Below the pieces are notes generated by a model. The model searched no databases. It saw only the letters and a program-made list of their open reading frames with translations, and was not told the DNA's origin. A stretch of DNA of 16,329 nt from Planctomycetales bacterium. Its GTDB lineage: Bacteria; Planctomycetota; Phycisphaerae; SM23-33. Position 1 is the stretch's first letter. Each line of letters begins with the position of its first letter. Below, in pieces: positions 14,006 to 16,329 of this stretch. The translations under genes and the position numbers were made by a program. The stretch spans positions 1 through 16,329 of the forward strand of contig DAOWOP010000044.1 of the NCBI GenBank assembly GCA_030642005.1. The letters run 5' to 3'.

Positions 14006-15178
14006 ATGGCCATTGACTTTCGATGTGAGAATTGTGGCAAGTTATTGAGCGTCGAGGCTGATCCGTCCTCAAAGATCAAATGCCCTTATTGCAATGCCAG
14101 GGTGGCGGTTTCGGCGGGTCTGGCGTCCCTTCACAGACCACAGGTTCCCAGCCGGGGCGATTACCTTACTTCCTGCCCCGAGCAGCCTTCCCCGCCGCCG
14201 GTCGATGAGGAAATACCCATCTCCGAAAAGCCCGATGCGCTGATCGAAGTGATGGCTACACTGATGCCGTGGGTTATCAGCCTGTTCTTCCACGCCGGCG
14301 TGCTGGTGATCCTGGCGTTCATCATGATTGTAACGGCCCGGAAAGCGCTCAAGGCCAACGTTGTCGTTCCGGAAATTCCGCTTTCGGAGAACCTCGGCGG
14401 GAGGATAAAACCCGGCGAGATGAGTCCTGAACTGACCGCGAAGTCCCTCGAGCGCGCCGCCGACCGGTGGGCCGAACGGGATTCGAGGATTCCGTCGGCC
14501 GATCTGGGGCGAACCGAAAATAAAATCTCACTTTACGGCAGTATGGGCGGCGCGGCGGCAGGCGGGGCCGATGCTCCGCTGGGGCTGCTGGCCGGCGGAG
14601 GCAAACCCAAACCCCGGTTCTTCGGCCTGGGAGGAAACGCCTACCACATCGTCTATGTAGTCGATTGCTCCGGCTCCATGTTTACCGAATTTGAGATGGT
14701 CCGCCGTGAAACGATCAAGTCCTTCAGCAAATTAAGCCCGCAACAAACCTTCCACATAATCTTTTTCGCAGAGGACAAGTTCAAGGAAAGCCCTACTCCC
14801 CGGCTGGTCTTTGCCACTAACTCCAACAAGCGCAATGCGCTGGAATTTATCAAAAGTATTAAAGCAGAAGGATTTGGGTCGAGTCCGATTCCGGCGCTGA
14901 TTCGAGCCTTCGAGGTGCTGAAGCGTGCGCCGGGCAGGAAGGAGGGTAAGTTGATATACCTTCTGACAGACGGCGAATTCGGAACGAGCGGTTATTCCTA
15001 CAAGGGCAAAGACGGTAACGAAGCCGTTCTTGCCTGGTTGCGTGATAATAACAAATCAGGAGAAATTCACATCAATACCATCCTGCACCATCACCACAGC
15101 CCGGACGTGATGAAGGTGCTTGGCCAGATAGCCAGCCAGAACGGCGGAAAATTCAAATTTGTCAAGCCGAGCGAATGA
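14006..15178 (+). CDS. Zinc-ribbon, membrane-anchored von Willebrand factor A protein
   Basis: The 390 residues contain an N-terminal zinc ribbon (C7, C10, C26, C29: CENCGK and CPYC), a Pro-rich linker, one membrane helix (about 88-110), a low-complexity Gly/Ala linker (about 178-200), and a VWA domain (about 212-390) with MIDAS motif D220-C-S222-G-S224 and a later LLTDGEFG. An intact MIDAS implies metal-dependent ligand binding. The zinc ribbon should be cytoplasmic and the VWA domain outside, inferred from a single helix. This architecture is familiar to me from planctomycetes. The function is unknown; an envelope sensor or scaffold is a guess. The ATG at 14006 has GGAG seven bases upstream (13995-13998). 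The upstream in-frame start has none. The next gene starts after one base. Confidence 0.85.
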   Translation: MAIDFRCENCGKLLSVEADPSSKIKCPYCNARVAVSAGLASLHRPQVPSRGDYLTSCPEQPSPPPVDEEIPISEKPDALIEVMATLMPWVISLFFHAGVLVILAFIMIVTARKALKANVVVPEIPLSENLGGRIKPGEMSPELTAKSLERAADRWAERDSRIPSADLGRTENKISLYGSMGGAAAGGADAPLGLLAGGGKPKPRFFGLGGNAYHIVYVVDCSGSMFTEFEMVRRETIKSFSKLSPQQTFHIIFFAEDKFKESPTPRLVFATNSNKRNALEFIKSIKAEGFGSSPIPALIRAFEVLKRAPGRKEGKLIYLLTDGEFGTSGYSYKGKDGNEAVLAWLRDNNKSGEIHINTILHHHHSPDVMKVLGQIASQNGGKFKFVKPSE

Positions 15179-15179
15179 A

Positions 15180-16325
15180 ATGATACGCACCAAACACAAT
15201 ATATCGTTACTGTTGTGTGCAGCGGCGGTCGTGGCCGCCGCCGCGCCGGCGTGCGCCGATTCGATTAAACTGACCAACGGCCTGACGTATGAGCCGATTA
15301 CAATCCTGGGCGTTGCCGATGGGGCGGTCCGTTTCCAAATGAGCAGCGGAGCAATCATAAGCAAGTCGATAGGTGAATTGGCCGTCGTCAGTATTTCCGA
15401 CGACAAAAATTTCACGCTGGGCGAGACCTTCCTTCACCAGGGCAAGTATGCCGAGGCTGAAAAAGCCTATTCCGCCGTCGAGCGGAAGGCCTCCGAAAAG
15501 TGGAAAAAGACCTTGATTGATTACCGCCTTCTGGTAGTAAGCGTCTCGGCCGGACAGATAGACAAGGCCACAGTCCGCTGGTTGAAGATAGTCGATGACG
15601 CCTGCCGCGAGTCTCCGAATCGAACGGCCGACGCTTCTGCCGGCGTTCTGGCCATGCGCCCGCGGAAACTCGCCCCGCCACGCAGCAAGGCCAACGACAG
15701 GGCCATCACTCTGCTGAAAGGCAAGATTGGAGAAACGAAGTCCGAAGCGTACGCCAGGGCAATCCGTCAATTGCTTGTCGATCTTTACGAGCGTCAGGGC
15801 CTGTTGGCCCAGGCGAGGGCGGAGGCTATGAAACTCGCCGGTAAAGCAGCAACACCGGAAACCAAACCCTCCAACGGGAAAACCATGCCGCCGCCGGACG
15901 GTTCCGCCAACGTGCAACTGCGACTGGCGGTTCTGTCATTGAAGCAAGGGCGGTACGAGCGGGTGATTCGGCAATTGCAGCCGAGGATGAAAAAATTCAC
16001 CGCCGAAGACCTTCCCGCGGCGATGCTGCTGCTGGGTCGCGCGAAACTGGGATTAAGCAAACAGAAACAGGACAAATCCGCCGCAGAAAAGATGCTTCTC
16101 GAGGCGGGACTTGACCTGATGCGTGTGGTGGTATTCTTCGGCTCCAGCGACGAGGCGCCGCAGGCGCTGCTGTCGGCGGGGCGGGTCAACGAGCGTCTGG
16201 GCAACGCCGATGCCGCAAAGTCGGCCTATTCGGCTGTGGCCAAAAGGTTCGCCCAATCCCCGGCGGCCAAAGAAGCGCGAAAAGCGCTGGAACGGATGAA
16301 GGGAAAGAAAGGGCATAGGGCATAG
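15180..16325 (+). CDS. Secreted tetratricopeptide-like repeat protein
   Basis: The 381-residue product has a signal peptide (Lys/His-rich start, then LLLCAAAVVAAAA, predicted cleavage after ACA at about residue 26). A short beta domain follows (about 28-75: SIKLTNGLTYEPITILG...), then helical repeats: LGETFLHQGKYAEAEKAYSAVE near 81-102, helices near 180-220, and a C-terminal AGRVNERLGNADAAKSAYSAVAKRF motif. These are TPR-like and suggest a periplasmic protein-interaction scaffold. It starts one base after the VWA stop, so the two are co-translated and probably partners. The last four codons and the stop codon are formed by a GGGCATA heptamer repeat, so the true C terminus may once have been elsewhere. 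Whether ExbB/TolQ-type genes follow is beyond the window. Confidence 0.82.
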   Translation: MIRTKHNISLLLCAAAVVAAAAPACADSIKLTNGLTYEPITILGVADGAVRFQMSSGAIISKSIGELAVVSISDDKNFTLGETFLHQGKYAEAEKAYSAVERKASEKWKKTLIDYRLLVVSVSAGQIDKATVRWLKIVDDACRESPNRTADASAGVLAMRPRKLAPPRSKANDRAITLLKGKIGETKSEAYARAIRQLLVDLYERQGLLAQARAEAMKLAGKAATPETKPSNGKTMPPPDGSANVQLRLAVLSLKQGRYERVIRQLQPRMKKFTAEDLPAAMLLLGRAKLGLSKQKQDKSAAEKMLLEAGLDLMRVVVFFGSSDEAPQALLSAGRVNERLGNADAAKSAYSAVAKRFAQSPAAKEARKALERMKGKKGHRA

Positions 16326-16329
16326 GGCA
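16311..16329. repeat. Heptamer tandem array GGGCATA, cut by the window end
   Basis: Two full GGGCATA units (16311-16324) and GGGCA of a third reach the window edge. The array encodes the last four residues (GHRA) and the TAG stop of the TPR protein. The number of units is unknown. Confidence 0.7.

Overview
The window looks like a piece of a moderately GC-rich bacterial chromosome, probably a planctomycete (perhaps Phycisphaerae). The taxonomic guess rests on memory of families: a zinc-ribbon/membrane/von Willebrand A protein paired with a secreted repeat protein, a UxaE-type epimerase, and many repetitive spacers. No marker gene in the window settles it. Most genes are ordinary housekeeping or metabolic genes. 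No phage or transposase gene is visible.

Layout. Positions 1-328 carry no credible gene. They hold an exact 12-unit decamer array and an 84-base inverted repeat. A plus-strand block follows: an unknown polytopic membrane protein (329-1120), purC (1297-2190), and a cobalamin-binding radical SAM protein resembling the hopanoid methylase HpnR (2199-3644). A minus-strand tRNA-Arg(CCU) separates this from a second plus block: queA (3945-5006), a DsbD-type thiol:disulfide reductase (5035-6939), an Mrp/NBP35 iron-sulfur carrier ATPase (6972-7817), and a monotopic sugar-phosphate transferase (7939-8559).

From 8562 to 13795 everything reads on the minus strand. In transcription order this is tRNA-Leu(UAG), gnd (6-phosphogluconate dehydrogenase), a hicB-hicA toxin-antitoxin pair with its own promoter, a possible 37-codon leader ORF overlapping the next start, uxaE (tagaturonate epimerase family), a HAD hydrolase, and a YkgJ-type cysteine-cluster protein. 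The last block (14006-16325, plus) is a VWA protein followed after one base by a secreted tetratricopeptide-like protein.

Genes that plausibly work together: hicB/hicA; uxaE, the HAD hydrolase and perhaps gnd in sugar-acid metabolism; DsbD and Mrp in redox and Fe-S housekeeping (weak); and the VWA/TPR pair as a cell-envelope module that probably continues beyond the window.

The most striking non-genic signal is in the spacers. Five separate heptamer tandem arrays, each with a different 7-base unit, sit directly after stop codons, after a tRNA, or before a start. There is also the decamer array, a 17-base repeat, and a 22-bp perfect inverted-repeat element that exactly fills the mrp-transferase gap and has a decayed relative near 13.8 kb. 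These resemble the short tandemly repeated repetitive sequences known from cyanobacteria, and their tight abutment to gene ends is the pattern most worth following up.
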